From: Anaerolineales bacterium
GTDB lineage: Bacteria > Chloroflexota > Anaerolineae > Anaerolineales > UBA11657
Assembly: GCA_022450585.1 (NCBI GenBank)
Contig: JAKUPR010000001.1
Location: forward strand, 65,671-124,366
Length of the DNA: 58,696 nucleotides
Direction: 5' to 3'
Made by a program: the position numbers and the translations under genes. The notes beneath the pieces were generated by a model. The model had not been told where the DNA came from, made no database searches, and was given only the letters and a program-made list of their open reading frames with translations. Of this stretch, positions 9,182-17,777 are shown piece by piece; the stretch's first letter is position 1, and each line of letters starts with the position of its first letter.

Positions 9182-10309
9182 TTAGTTGTTAGCAAGCTGA
9201 TATATTCTGAGAGTATTGCGCGCAGTCTTTGACCAGCTGAAGCGTGCGGCCTGTTTCGAACCGCGCGTGCGTAATTCTGTAGCCAGATCAGTGTCAACGA
9301 TTACGCTGATGATTGCTGCTCCTAGCTTACGTGCGTCGCTTGGATCGGAGACGAGATAGGCGGCGTCTCCCACTACCTCAGAAAGCGAGGCAGCGCCGGT
9401 GGTTACCACTGGTACTCCGCAAGCCATAGCCTCCAGAGGAGGTAAACCAAACCCCTCATAAGTTGAAGGAAAGACAAAGCAGCTAGCGCCTTGGTAGAGT
9501 TTTAGCTTGTCAGCCTCATCTATTCTACCTATGAAGTGCACGCTTTCGCTGCTCTCTTGTGTGGTGGCGATTGCCGGTAGGTCGTGAAAAAATCGTCCAG
9601 TTTTTTGTTTTGGTAGGCTCCCTGCAATTACTAAGTGGCAGCCATCAGGCATTGACGAGTGTGCCCACGTCCACGCTGTCAGGAGGTGATGCACGTTTTT
9701 GCGTTTGTGGAAGCCGCCCAGATATAATACGTAACTTTCTGGTAGTCTGTATTTGGTTCGTAGGTTTTCGCAAACCTCGGGATTTGTAGGAGGAAAAAAA
9801 TTCTTTGGCGCTGCTAGGTACACAGTGTGAACTCGCTTTGCGGGTATATGTAGGTGATTCACGATGTCACGGTGCGAGCTATGCGAATCAGAGATAACTT
9901 GGGATGCGCCTCGTGTACCTGCGACTGACATAGCGGTGTAACATCGGTCGAGCAACGAGCCGCGATGTTCTGGGAGGAGCAGTGGAATAATGTCGTGTAC
10001 TGTAACTACAATTGGACTAGGGGAACGTAGTGGTGGTGCCCAGTAAGGGATGTGGACCACATCTGCTTGTAACTCCCGAGCAACACGCGGGATTTCCACC
10101 TGCTCAAAGCGTATTTTTGCCAGTGGTGATTTTCCTGCTGCACGGTAATGTAAGTTTAATCCTGGGAATGGTAAACTGGGATACGGGGTGACTATATGTA
10201 GATCCAAGTCAGTATTTTGTAATGGCAGATGTCGTATTAGGGCATCAAGATATTGTCCTGATCCTGTGTCACTGCGGGAGAGAAACCAGCCGTTGATGAC
10301 TACCCGCAT
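9182..10309 (-). CDS. Glycosyltransferase family 4
   Basis: This retaining GT-B glycosyltransferase has 375 residues. It has an N-terminal domain beginning with a short beta strand and GSGQY. The C-terminal domain carries YEGFGLPPLEAM, the EX7E donor-binding motif of GT4 enzymes. It probably transfers a sugar from a nucleotide sugar during exopolysaccharide, glycolipid or O-antigen-like synthesis in the cytoplasm. It lies in the carbohydrate-active segment of this window but is not in an operon with the others. The specific linkage is unknown. Confidence 0.9.
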   Translation of the reverse strand: MRVVINGWFLSRSDTGSGQYLDALIRHLPLQNTDLDLHIVTPYPSLPFPGLNLHYRAAGKSPLAKIRFEQVEIPRVARELQADVVHIPYWAPPLRSPSPIVVTVHDIIPLLLPEHRGSLLDRCYTAMSVAGTRGASQVISDSHSSHRDIVNHLHIPAKRVHTVYLAAPKNFFPPTNPEVCENLRTKYRLPESYVLYLGGFHKRKNVHHLLTAWTWAHSSMPDGCHLVIAGSLPKQKTGRFFHDLPAIATTQESSESVHFIGRIDEADKLKLYQGASCFVFPSTYEGFGLPPLEAMACGVPVVTTGAASLSEVVGDAAYLVSDPSDARKLGAAIISVIVDTDLATELRTRGSKQAARFSWSKTARNTLRIYQLANN

Positions 10310-10346
10310 GGCATTTTTCCGGTTGTGATGGTTGATGACTTTAGCC

Positions 10347-10375
10347 TAGACAAAAATGTACCCCATAGGTAAAAT
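10347..10375 (+). promoter_or_regulatory. Putative rpsT promoter
   Basis: TAGACA (10347-10352) and TAAAAT (10370-10375) are separated by 17 nt, about 50 nt upstream of the rpsT start. Confidence 0.55.
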
Positions 10376-10425
10376 TGTTATGTTACAGTACACAAACAAT
10401 TAGAGTGTAGAGCGAGAGGGAAAAA

Positions 10426-10698
10426 GTGGCAAATATTAAATCTGCGGATAAGCGTAATCGTGCCGATGTTAGAAAAACCGAACGTAATCGGAGGCGTAAA
10501 GCTGAGGTGCAAACGGCGGTCCGCCGAGCGCGCGAGGCTCTGGCTGATAACCAGGCGGAAGTGGCACGGGTGGAGGTTATGAATGCAGTTAGCAAGCTTG
10601 ACAAGGCTGCCGAAAATGGTGTCATTCATCGAAACAATGCTTCGCGTCGTAAGGCTAGCCTTATGCGGAATCTGTCAGTGGTTGAAACCGACGCCTGA
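10426..10698 (+). CDS. rpsT: 30S ribosomal protein S20
   Basis: This 90-residue, strongly basic, helical protein has the S20 N-terminal pattern MANIKSADKRNR and conserved RRKA and NNASRRKA segments. It binds 16S rRNA early in small-subunit assembly. It starts with GTG at 10426, preceded by GAGAGGG as Shine-Dalgarno, and is a single-gene unit followed by an intrinsic terminator. The non-ATG start fits the known use of weak start codons in S20 translational autoregulation. Confidence 0.97.
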   Translation: MANIKSADKRNRADVRKTERNRRRKAEVQTAVRRAREALADNQAEVARVEVMNAVSKLDKAAENGVIHRNNASRRKASLMRNLSVVETDA

Positions 10699-10737
10699 TT
10701 CTGACAGTCTAATCGGCAGCGTGTTTCTTCAATAAAC

Positions 10738-10764
10738 AACCCGCCAATGCTTGAGGCGGGTTTT
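10738..10764 (+). terminator. Intrinsic terminator of rpsT
   Basis: AACCCGCC (10738-10745) pairs with GGCGGGTT (10755-10762) around a 9-nt loop and is followed by a T tract. It is the strongest terminator in the window. Confidence 0.9.
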
Positions 10765-10832
10765 CGCTTTAACTGTGCGCTACCGCTTGGTCGGTGTGAG
10801 TATGACAGAATATGGTCTGGCACTCAGCTAGT

Positions 10833-11501
10833 TTATGTACTAGAAAGATCTAGGAGATACCCTTCGCCACGCACGGTCAGCAGCAGGCGGGGATGCAGTG
10901 GGTTCTTTTCAATTGCGCGCCGTAACCAACTTATGTGGACATCGAGCGTGCGTGTATCTCCTAAGTAGTCCGTTTCCCACACATGATTGATCAGGTACTT
11001 GCGGGAGACGGTACTACCGGCGCGATTTATCAACACCTGTAATAACCGGGTCTCCTTAGGTGTTAGGCGCTTTTCTCCATTCCAACATTGCACTCTGCGC
11101 TGCTTGGCGCTAAAACGCAGCGGTCCTATCCGACGCCAATTTCTGTCAGGGAGCGGGCGCAATCTCTTCACCGCGTTGATAACCTTACGGATAGTGAACG
11201 GATGTACAAGTGTTATGTCTGCAGCCGAGATGGCATCTGGAGAGATGTGGTTTTCGACTAAGTGGATTATGCGGCACGACTCAGCGGCTTTGCGAACGCG
11301 GCGGCATGTGCGTTGCCCGGTTGTGCGCATTGAGGCGGAATCGAGAATAATGATTTCAGGGTTAAAATGGGGTATGCGATTTATTGCGTTGCCGATTTTG
11401 TGTTCCACACACACTGTGTGTCCTTCCTTCTCTAGGTCATTTGAAAAGGTAGGTACGGTTTTTCTGTGTGTTTCAATTAGGAGTAAGTTTGCCCCTGTCA
11501 T
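10833..11501 (-). CDS. OmpR-family response-regulator-like transcription factor with degenerate receiver
   Basis: A 222-residue protein has a receiver-like domain at about 1-117 and an OmpR/PhoB winged helix at about 130-222, including the LDVHISWLRRAI recognition region. In the receiver D54 is present, but the acidic pair is replaced by E10-T11 and the conserved lysine before PF is histidine (H100). Phosphorylation may therefore be lost. No histidine kinase gene is adjacent. The ATG at 11501 fits the receiver fold; a TTG start at 11627 would add 42 residues of unrelated sequence. The target genes are unknown. Confidence 0.8.
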   Translation of the reverse strand: MTGANLLLIETHRKTVPTFSNDLEKEGHTVCVEHKIGNAINRIPHFNPEIIILDSASMRTTGQRTCRRVRKAAESCRIIHLVENHISPDAISAADITLVHPFTIRKVINAVKRLRPLPDRNWRRIGPLRFSAKQRRVQCWNGEKRLTPKETRLLQVLINRAGSTVSRKYLINHVWETDYLGDTRTLDVHISWLRRAIEKNPLHPRLLLTVRGEGYLLDLSST

Positions 11502-11843
11502 GAGTGGGCCATGTCTTTTGAGAAATTCACTTTTGTTGATACTGCGCCAATTCAGGGGATTGGCGCAGGGTAGGCCGGCATTATACAGAACCATCGTGAT
11601 GGCTGCAAGTGGTAGTGTTCGATGCAATGTCCGATTCAGCTTGCTCTATTTGTCTATGTCAAACTTAGCAGATTGGTGAGCCATCAGGGACATTGATTGT
11701 GCATAGCACTTGTATTCGAATTTCCGAGTGCACTTGTCGAACGTTGTGTCAGAGTACATTGTTCCGGAATTGTATTGACTCAGGATAAGGGAGGGTAGAT
11801 TGGCGTGCCCCTGTGTTCAGTTTACAGTTTAGTGAGTGAGGAC
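11502..11843. other. Intergenic region with no recognisable gene
   Basis: No convincing coding region or RNA was seen. A TTGACA (11657-11662, minus strand) with a poor CTGAAT at 11634-11639 could be a promoter for the regulator, or for the longer TTG-initiated form. Confidence 0.3.
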
Positions 11844-12488
11844 TCAGGGATTGGGGTTCTGCGCGGCCTCGATGCGGAACCGCATCAACTGTGCTTCTAT
11901 CATCCCGTCAATGAGGTCAGCTGGCACTCGGATACCGTGTTGGGCAAGGTAATCTATTGCTAAGTTGACAGCGTAGGTCTTTTTCTCCTCAGCTAGATTT
12001 AATCCAGCTTCCAACGCACGGCGTTTTAGACCACTCTGCTCTGCCGCTAGCACTGCTGTGCGCACCGCTCGGGCGAGTAAATCTGAGCGCACTTGTGCGG
12101 AATCAGATGAGCCAGATGAATTCTGGAACTGGCGCATTACCTCTGATTCAATTAGGCCGGTAATTGAGGGCGCGTCCATCTTCAATCCGAGTCGCCGAAA
12201 ATAGACGCGCGCCATATCTATAGCGAATTTCTTTTTTTCCGACCCAGATACCAATACTCCATTATTTCCGTTTTGTTCTGCAGCTCTGACCACCATCTCA
12301 GCTACGGCTTGTACCATTTCCAATTGTTGCTTGTTTAGGCGCTGTGAAAGTTCTTGAGACCTCGCGCGGAGCCAGGAGGCGATTGATGCTACAACGAACG
12401 GAAGCGCTGCAGTTAGGAGTCCAGCTGCGAGTAAACCAATGAAGCTCATCACTGTCTCGGACAGGTTTTTTACGGTCTCAACATTCAT
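11844..12488 (-). CDS. Membrane protein with two tandem LLH-holin-like domains
   Basis: The 214-residue protein has one transmembrane helix (about 14-40), then a short coiled region. Two homologous segments of about 65 residues follow, at 58-121 and 137-205. Each has AAEQ, an EKKK block, an alanine/tyrosine-rich helix and a final IE-x2-(V/L)-M-R-x-F type ending. The pattern matches, by memory, the phage holin LLH family (Holin_LLH), which is normally a single-domain protein. No endolysin, terminase or other phage gene is near. Function is unknown: it could be a domesticated holin, an envelope stress or scaffolding protein. The duplication is directly visible. Confidence 0.6.
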   Translation of the reverse strand: MNVETVKNLSETVMSFIGLLAAGLLTAALPFVVASIASWLRARSQELSQRLNKQQLEMVQAVAEMVVRAAEQNGNNGVLVSGSEKKKFAIDMARVYFRRLGLKMDAPSITGLIESEVMRQFQNSSGSSDSAQVRSDLLARAVRTAVLAAEQSGLKRRALEAGLNLAEEKKTYAVNLAIDYLAQHGIRVPADLIDGMIEAQLMRFRIEAAQNPNP

Positions 12489-12676
12489 TAGTTGTTCTCC
12501 GCGGCAACTGCGGTGGAGCCTGTGCGTGAGAGATTATATCGCAATCTTGCATGGATCTACAATCAATTATCCGGGTTCTATGGTCGTTCGTGGGAGCGGA
12601 AACGACAGCTAGTATGAATGTCCGCACCGCTTGAGATGTGTGCAAGAAGCATACCCTTATAACACAAGACAAGAAT

Positions 12677-13672
12677 TCACTGCGTCAGGTGTCTGAATGG
12701 CAATCTGGTCACAGTTGCATAGAGCGAGTTGTTGGTACTCTGACTCTCTACTGTCACCTTCGAATCCGGATTAGCAGCGGCAGGTTTCAGCAAACCGAGC
12801 CCAATCCACCCCATCCGGGGAGAGTTAATGCTACTGGTTACAATGCCGGTGCTGCCGTCGGTAGCTCGCAGTGTGGCTTTGGCCGGAAGCATTTGAGAGG
12901 CGCGTAGCCCAACTAGAGTTTTGGCAAGTTTGCCGCGCGAGTCCATGCGGGCGATAATTTCTTGGCCTGTGTAACAACCTTTTCTGAAGCTGACGGCGGG
13001 ACGTAAACCAACTTCAAGAGGAAGGAAAGTTTCCGTGATTTCATGTCCTGCTCCAGGCAGCCCAGCTTCTATTCGTAGTAGCTCATAAAGGGAACTTGGT
13101 GCCTGAACAGCTCCGGCATCTAGCGCTCTCTCAATCAGTCTTTTCTGGAGTGATGGTGGCGCCAAGATTTCGTAGCCGAATCCTGTTGGAGCTGTGCCAC
13201 GAAGTATTGAGATTGTGTCATCAAGCGCGCACGCATACCCTGGCTTTAAGTCGCTTGAGACCTGGGTCAATTGACTGACAATCGTGCTGGCTGTGGTACC
13301 GTAAAGGCCGAACTGAGTCAGATCCGAGGTGGCATCTTTCAACTCGATGTCATCCTGAAAGAAAATGAAACGATGCATCCATTGCTGTACGGCTTTTGAT
13401 TGACCGGGGCTGGTAAGTAACAGTACTCGCTCCTGCAAATTAAGTACCGTCAGAAGATCTACGATGCGTCCCACCGCGGTGGTAAGTACGGTAGGGCGAG
13501 ACTCGTGTAGGCTCATCCCATCAAGGTCATTTGTTGAGAGGCGCTGTAGGACATCTAGACGGTTTGACCCGTAAGCCCAAATACGTCCTGTTTCACTGCG
13601 GTTGATTATTACGCACCCAGACTCTGCGTGATCATAGCTCCTGGCAAGCGCTTGATGTGAGGCGAGCATCAT
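12677..13672 (-). CDS. ygfZ: YgfZ/GcvT-type folate-binding protein
   Basis: This protein of 331 residues carries the diagnostic KGCYTGQE motif at about 230-237 and the GcvT-like fold of YgfZ. YgfZ proteins bind tetrahydrofolate and support assembly or repair of certain Fe-S enzymes. It is the last gene of the gntR-korA-korB-ygfZ unit, starting 24 nt after korB. That position suggests it maintains the Fe-S or oxidation-sensitive chemistry of the adjacent ferredoxin oxidoreductase. Two adjacent ATGs could both serve as the start. Confidence 0.88.
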   Translation of the reverse strand: MMLASHQALARSYDHAESGCVIINRSETGRIWAYGSNRLDVLQRLSTNDLDGMSLHESRPTVLTTAVGRIVDLLTVLNLQERVLLLTSPGQSKAVQQWMHRFIFFQDDIELKDATSDLTQFGLYGTTASTIVSQLTQVSSDLKPGYACALDDTISILRGTAPTGFGYEILAPPSLQKRLIERALDAGAVQAPSSLYELLRIEAGLPGAGHEITETFLPLEVGLRPAVSFRKGCYTGQEIIARMDSRGKLAKTLVGLRASQMLPAKATLRATDGSTGIVTSSINSPRMGWIGLGLLKPAAANPDSKVTVESQSTNNSLYATVTRLPFRHLTQ

Positions 13673-13696
13673 TGTTTCTCAGGACCAGGTCTGATT

Positions 13697-14725
13697 CTAG
13701 AGGTTTGTCATTATGGTCTTCAGGGATTCTTCTGAGGGACGTAACTCTGTTTCTGAGAGATGGGAGAGTGCTGTGTCGGTTAATCTCTCCGACTCAACTA
13801 GGCTGGCACGTCTAGGATTATAATATAGGAGTCCGGTTAACAACATATTCTTCTCTTTGGCGTCTTCCAAGGTGCGTAACGCGGTAGTACGGCTCGTCGG
13901 ATCATAATTCTCGTCCACTTTCCTTAAAATAATGCTAGAACCGTCGTGTAGAGTTACGCTGCTGGTTGTGCCAGGCTCATAGTCAGCGGTGATTTCCTCG
14001 TGCAGTGGAATATATGAGATGTCGTGTAATGGTGTGTCGTTGTCTCGAGCCCAGTCATATCCTTTGGTAGAGTCGGCAGCGTTGTTGAACGCTACACATG
14101 GGCTTACGATATCCAGGAGCGCAGTGCCGTTGTAACTAATTGCGGCCTTGAGAAGAGGCCTTACCTGTTTTGGGTCCCCAGCGAATGAGCGCGCTACAAA
14201 ACCACAATCAGATACAATGGCCTCAAGGCATAAATCCATAGGAGGCAACTCGTTCGTGCCATAATATTTTAGCTCTTGACCTTCGTCGGCGGTAGCAGAG
14301 AATTGACCCTTTGTGAGACCATAGACACCATTGTTCTCAACAATATAAACCATGGGTGTATTGCGTCTCATGGCGTGCTTAAACTGCCCGAGGCCGATGC
14401 TGCCGGTGTCCCCGTCTCCACTGATACCAATAGCTATCAGATGTCGGTTTGCAAGCATGGCTCCGCTCGCGACGGAAGGCATGCGGCCGTGGAGTGCGTT
14501 GAATGCGAAGGACCGACTCAGGAAATATGCGGGGCTCTTGCTAGAGCATCCGATGCCACTGATCTTGATGATTTTCTCGGGTTGTAAGCCGAGCTCGAAG
14601 GCCGTTGTGATTATCTGTGATCCAATGGAAATATGCCCGCAACCGGCGCATAGTGTAGTGTCTTTACCTCGATAGTCAGTTTTCGTCAGGCCAATAGAAT
14701 TTGTATTATTGTTTCCTCGTGCCAT
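13697..14725 (-). CDS. korB: 2-oxoacid:ferredoxin oxidoreductase beta subunit (TPP-binding)
   Basis: KorB is the thiamine-diphosphate subunit that decarboxylates a 2-oxoacid, classically 2-oxoglutarate to succinyl-CoA, reducing ferredoxin. CAGCGH occurs at 26-31. The TPP/Mg site GDGDTGSIG and ENNGVYGLTKGQ follow in the first half. It overlaps the end of korA by 20 nt, indicating translational coupling. At 342 residues it is close to the family's usual length of about 280-340. Substrate preference (2-oxoglutarate versus another 2-oxoacid) cannot be settled by sequence alone. Confidence 0.92.
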   Translation of the reverse strand: MARGNNNTNSIGLTKTDYRGKDTTLCAGCGHISIGSQIITTAFELGLQPEKIIKISGIGCSSKSPAYFLSRSFAFNALHGRMPSVASGAMLANRHLIAIGISGDGDTGSIGLGQFKHAMRRNTPMVYIVENNGVYGLTKGQFSATADEGQELKYYGTNELPPMDLCLEAIVSDCGFVARSFAGDPKQVRPLLKAAISYNGTALLDIVSPCVAFNNAADSTKGYDWARDNDTPLHDISYIPLHEEITADYEPGTTSSVTLHDGSSIILRKVDENYDPTSRTTALRTLEDAKEKNMLLTGLLYYNPRRASLVESERLTDTALSHLSETELRPSEESLKTIMTNL

Positions 14726-16559
14726 TCTCTTCTGCCTCCTTATCGAGAACCGATTTAGTAATCCAGTTGGCTGTCAGTGGTTGGCCATCACAATATGCCA
14801 GTGAGAGTAGCTGTGTGTTCAGATTAGGTAGTTGTAGTCGTATGACTTTGTGCAGTTGTCCGTCAACGTTTAATTCGATTACATAAACCCGATTATGGGT
14901 ATTCACAAAATTTGTGATACTAGTGCTCGCGGGCAGTGCTCGTAAGCGGAGGTAGCTACTTGCCAATCCCTCAGCAGCTAGCAAGTCACGTGCTTCAGTA
15001 ATTGCAGGGTCGGTTGAGCCGAAACCTATGAAGCCTATATCAGCGTTGTGCTCTAGCACAGTCACTGGTTGAGGTAAGTATGCTTGGGCTGTATTGAGCT
15101 TCTTTTTTAGTCGCTTCATGTTTTCAAGATAATCTTTGGGGTCCTCACTGTACATCGCATCTGCGTTGTGTCCGCTGCCTCGTGTGAAGTATGCCGATCC
15201 ATTCTGCTCGTTTCCAGGTAAGGTGCGATAGGGGATGCCATCATCATCCACATCAAGATAGCGGTGGAATCCATTGGAACTCACATCTTTGGCGGTGAGA
15301 ACTTTTCCGCGGTCCAGAGGCTCTTCTGGGTAATCAAAGGGTGTTGTCATCCAGTTATTCATTCCCAGATCTAAATCGCTAAGCACGAATACTGGGGTTT
15401 GCAAACGTTCAGCGATGTCGAAGGCTCTCCAGCCGAATTCAAAACATTCTGCTGGGTTTCCAGGTAAGAGACACACATGCTCCGTGTCGCCATGACCTGA
15501 CCAGTAGCAAGCAGTCACATCGCCCTGAGATACACGTGTTGGTAATCCAGTACTTGGGCCTACACGTTGAATGTCCCAGATGACCGCTGGGATTTCGGCG
15601 TAATAACCAAAACCAGCGAATTCAGACATCAAGCTGATTCCTGGTCCGGATGTGGCAGTCATCGCGCGAGCTCCCGCCCAACCCGCACCAATTACCATGC
15701 CTATGGCGGCCAATTCGTCTTCCGCTTGCACAATTGCATAAGTGTTCTTGCCGGTATCAGAACGGCGAAGGTCTTTCGCGTAATGGGACAGTTTGTCCGC
15801 CAAGCTAGTAGACGGGGTGATAGGATACCAAGACATCACTGTCATGCCTCCATAAATTGCACCGAGAGCCGCAGCGGAATTTCCGTCTATCATCATGAGA
15901 CCTTCAGTGGCACTACTACGCTCAACCACGTAAGGATCTGTTTTCGTCAGGTTTTGGGAAGCCCACTCCTCAGCTGCAGTGATCACGGAAAGGTTAAGTT
16001 GAACAAGTTTGTCGCGGTTTGAGAATTGCCATCGTAGTGCTGCCTCTATTTCCGTTATTTCGATTCCAAGGACATGTGCAAGCACACCTACGTAAACCAT
16101 ATTGGCAATGTATGGGCGCATAGAAGCCGATACTGGTGCCTCCTTGGAAAGCTGTTTGGTCGGCATGGGATAGTAGTTGAGGTCTCCACGAGTCAGTTCG
16201 TTGACAGCGCTTTCGGGGTATAAACAGACTCCGCCAGGTTGTATTTTGGCAATATCATCAGGCGCAGTTGCTGGGTTCATTAATACTGCGATTTCCGCTC
16301 GTTCGCGCCAAGATACGTACCCATCTTGGCAGCAGCGAATGGAGTACCATGTGGGCATACCCTGTATATTTGATGGGAAAAGGTTTTTCCCGCTGCTTGG
16401 AACACCCATCTTGAAGAGTGCGCGCAGAAGAACCAGATTGGAGGTTTGGCTGCCGGATCCGTTGGGGGTTGCCACCAGAATGGAAAAGTCGTTTATCACC
16501 TTACCATTTCTTTTCTGCTCACTGCCGATGTTTTCAGTTAGGGGGTCAGCGATGACCAT
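14706..16559 (-). CDS. korA: 2-oxoacid:ferredoxin oxidoreductase, fused gamma-alpha subunit
   Basis: This 617-residue protein fuses an N-terminal gamma domain (about 20-205) to the alpha domain that binds the pyrimidine of TPP and CoA. Such fused KorA proteins are usual in Actinobacteria, Chloroflexota and Bacteroidota. GGAG ending 5 nt before the ATG at 16559 decides this start; an upstream in-frame ATG at 16607 has no Shine-Dalgarno. With KorB it forms the oxygen-tolerant KGOR-type enzyme that can replace 2-oxoglutarate dehydrogenase in the TCA cycle. The preceding gntR ends 48 nt upstream. Confidence 0.92.
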   Translation of the reverse strand: MVIADPLTENIGSEQKRNGKVINDFSILVATPNGSGSQTSNLVLLRALFKMGVPSSGKNLFPSNIQGMPTWYSIRCCQDGYVSWRERAEIAVLMNPATAPDDIAKIQPGGVCLYPESAVNELTRGDLNYYPMPTKQLSKEAPVSASMRPYIANMVYVGVLAHVLGIEITEIEAALRWQFSNRDKLVQLNLSVITAAEEWASQNLTKTDPYVVERSSATEGLMMIDGNSAAALGAIYGGMTVMSWYPITPSTSLADKLSHYAKDLRRSDTGKNTYAIVQAEDELAAIGMVIGAGWAGARAMTATSGPGISLMSEFAGFGYYAEIPAVIWDIQRVGPSTGLPTRVSQGDVTACYWSGHGDTEHVCLLPGNPAECFEFGWRAFDIAERLQTPVFVLSDLDLGMNNWMTTPFDYPEEPLDRGKVLTAKDVSSNGFHRYLDVDDDGIPYRTLPGNEQNGSAYFTRGSGHNADAMYSEDPKDYLENMKRLKKKLNTAQAYLPQPVTVLEHNADIGFIGFGSTDPAITEARDLLAAEGLASSYLRLRALPASTSITNFVNTHNRVYVIELNVDGQLHKVIRLQLPNLNTQLLSLAYCDGQPLTANWITKSVLDKEAEENGTRKQ

Positions 16560-16607
16560 TTTATCTCCATTGTTCTTGCTGTAATTAATGATTGTACTGT
16601 GCATCAT

Positions 16608-17291
16608 TCATGAGATTTCGGATGTAAAAATGCCCCTGGCTCTGAGCAACTCGGTGTGTTCCAAAAGGGCATTGCGAGCATTTTCGATGTCACCAGTCAT
16701 AATACCGGCGACAATTTTTTCGTGATACTCCCATACCTCGCGCAGGTAATCGATGTCCGCATACACGTTTAGTTCCACTGCCTCGTAGGCTTCCCAATAT
16801 GCTTCTAGAAGACCCTGAACGAAGGGGTTATCTAGTTTTTTGAAGATTCCCAAGTGTAGAGCACGGTGCTCTTCATGGGGAATTCTTATAGGTGTACCGT
16901 CTAGTTTTCTCCGTGCGGACTCAACTAGGTCTTGTAACCTTATTTTTTCTTGGTGATTTAGTCGTGCAACTGCATCTGATAAGAAGCTGACCTCCAAGTG
17001 GTGTCGGAGTGCACTGAATGCGCTAAACAGGTTACTATCTATTGCTAGTGCGAAAAGTAGACTGTGTTTTATGGCTGGTAGGAAGGTGTATTCTACGCAC
17101 TGAATGCCGGCGCGTGGTTTAACCTCCACAAGACCAAGATGTCGGGCAACTTCCAGCTGCTCACGCAATTTGCTCATGCTCAATCCTAGATCCGACTTGA
17201 GCTTTTCTAGCGTGGGGAGCCTGTCTCCAGGACGGAACTTGTTGACAATCAAGTAGCGTATGAAATCGGAGTCAAATCTTGACGCTATCAT
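16608..17291 (-). CDS. GntR-family (FadR/FCD) transcriptional regulator
   Basis: The 227-residue protein has an N-terminal winged helix (PGDRLPTLEKLKSDLGLS, about 22-39) and a C-terminal all-helical FCD ligand domain. The FCD histidines that usually hold a metal and carboxylate ligand appear in HEEHR, YHEK and LLEHTELL. It is the first gene of the operon with korA and korB, so a 2-oxoacid or related carboxylate effector controlling that operon is a plausible inference. An inverted repeat in the A/T-rich region upstream could be its operator. Confidence 0.88.
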   Translation of the reverse strand: MIASRFDSDFIRYLIVNKFRPGDRLPTLEKLKSDLGLSMSKLREQLEVARHLGLVEVKPRAGIQCVEYTFLPAIKHSLLFALAIDSNLFSAFSALRHHLEVSFLSDAVARLNHQEKIRLQDLVESARRKLDGTPIRIPHEEHRALHLGIFKKLDNPFVQGLLEAYWEAYEAVELNVYADIDYLREVWEYHEKIVAGIMTGDIENARNALLEHTELLRARGIFTSEIS

Positions 17292-17375
17292 CTCGTTTAA
17301 GTGGATTGCACCAATCTATTTCTAATTATTGCAGTAATAGGAGTTAATAGTTTGATTAGTTTAATAATAATAATA

Positions 17376-17399
17376 GTAATCATCAGATTAATTGATTAC
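17376..17399. promoter_or_regulatory. Inverted repeat, candidate GntR operator
   Basis: GTAATCA (17376-17382) and TGATTAC (17393-17399) form a perfect 7-bp inverted repeat with a 10-nt centre, within a very A/T-rich stretch (17320-17420) between the divergent gntR and Trm112-like genes. A role in autoregulation is inferred. Confidence 0.35.
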
Positions 17400-17513
17400 C
17401 TTAGTATTATAACGCATCAGTATCACCCTCGTCAACTACCCAACTCAGGTATAAATCTCGTCGGCGCTTTGACCGTGGTATACTCGCGCTTTGAGTAATA
17501 GGGAGGTGTATCT

Positions 17514-17738
17514 ATGGTGAGCAAAAAATTATTGGAGATACTGCGTTGTCCGTCATGTGTGCAGCAGTCGCAAGGTATTTTGGAAATGGCGCACGACACT
17601 TGGTTGGTGTGTCAGGAAGATGGTTGTGGTCGTAAGTATCCCATTCGGGATGATATTCCTGTTATGCTGATTAATGAGGGTGACAAATGGGTGCAAACCA
17701 CGGTCGAGGAGCTTCCAGTACCGCCTTTGGGAGATTGA
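17514..17738 (+). CDS. Trm112-like zinc-ribbon protein
   Basis: This 74-residue protein has CPSC near residue 12 and a second C-x4-C pair before YPIRDDIPVML, the hallmark of Trm112/UPF0434 (YcaR) proteins. Trm112 activates methyltransferases in eukaryotes and archaea; bacterial members are small partner-like proteins of poorly known function. A strong Shine-Dalgarno (GGGAGGTG) precedes the ATG. It lies divergently from gntR and converges on serS. Confidence 0.85.
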   Translation: MVSKKLLEILRCPSCVQQSQGILEMAHDTWLVCQEDGCGRKYPIRDDIPVMLINEGDKWVQTTVEELPVPPLGD

Positions 17739-17777
17739 TTAGTGAATCGGCAATATCAATGGTAATCTGCTGTTTTT

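Noticed and set aside
11844-12488. Prophage remnant around the holin-like gene
   Set aside because: Flanking genes are ordinary chromosomal genes and no integrase, terminase, capsid or attachment repeats were seen.
12638-12907. Plus-strand gene overlapping ygfZ
   Set aside because: It is antisense to the well-supported ygfZ and shows no protein family features.
14276-16584. Plus-strand frames of 100-150 codons opposite korA and korB
   Set aside because: They are shadows of the conserved KorAB genes on the minus strand, with no recognisable motif.
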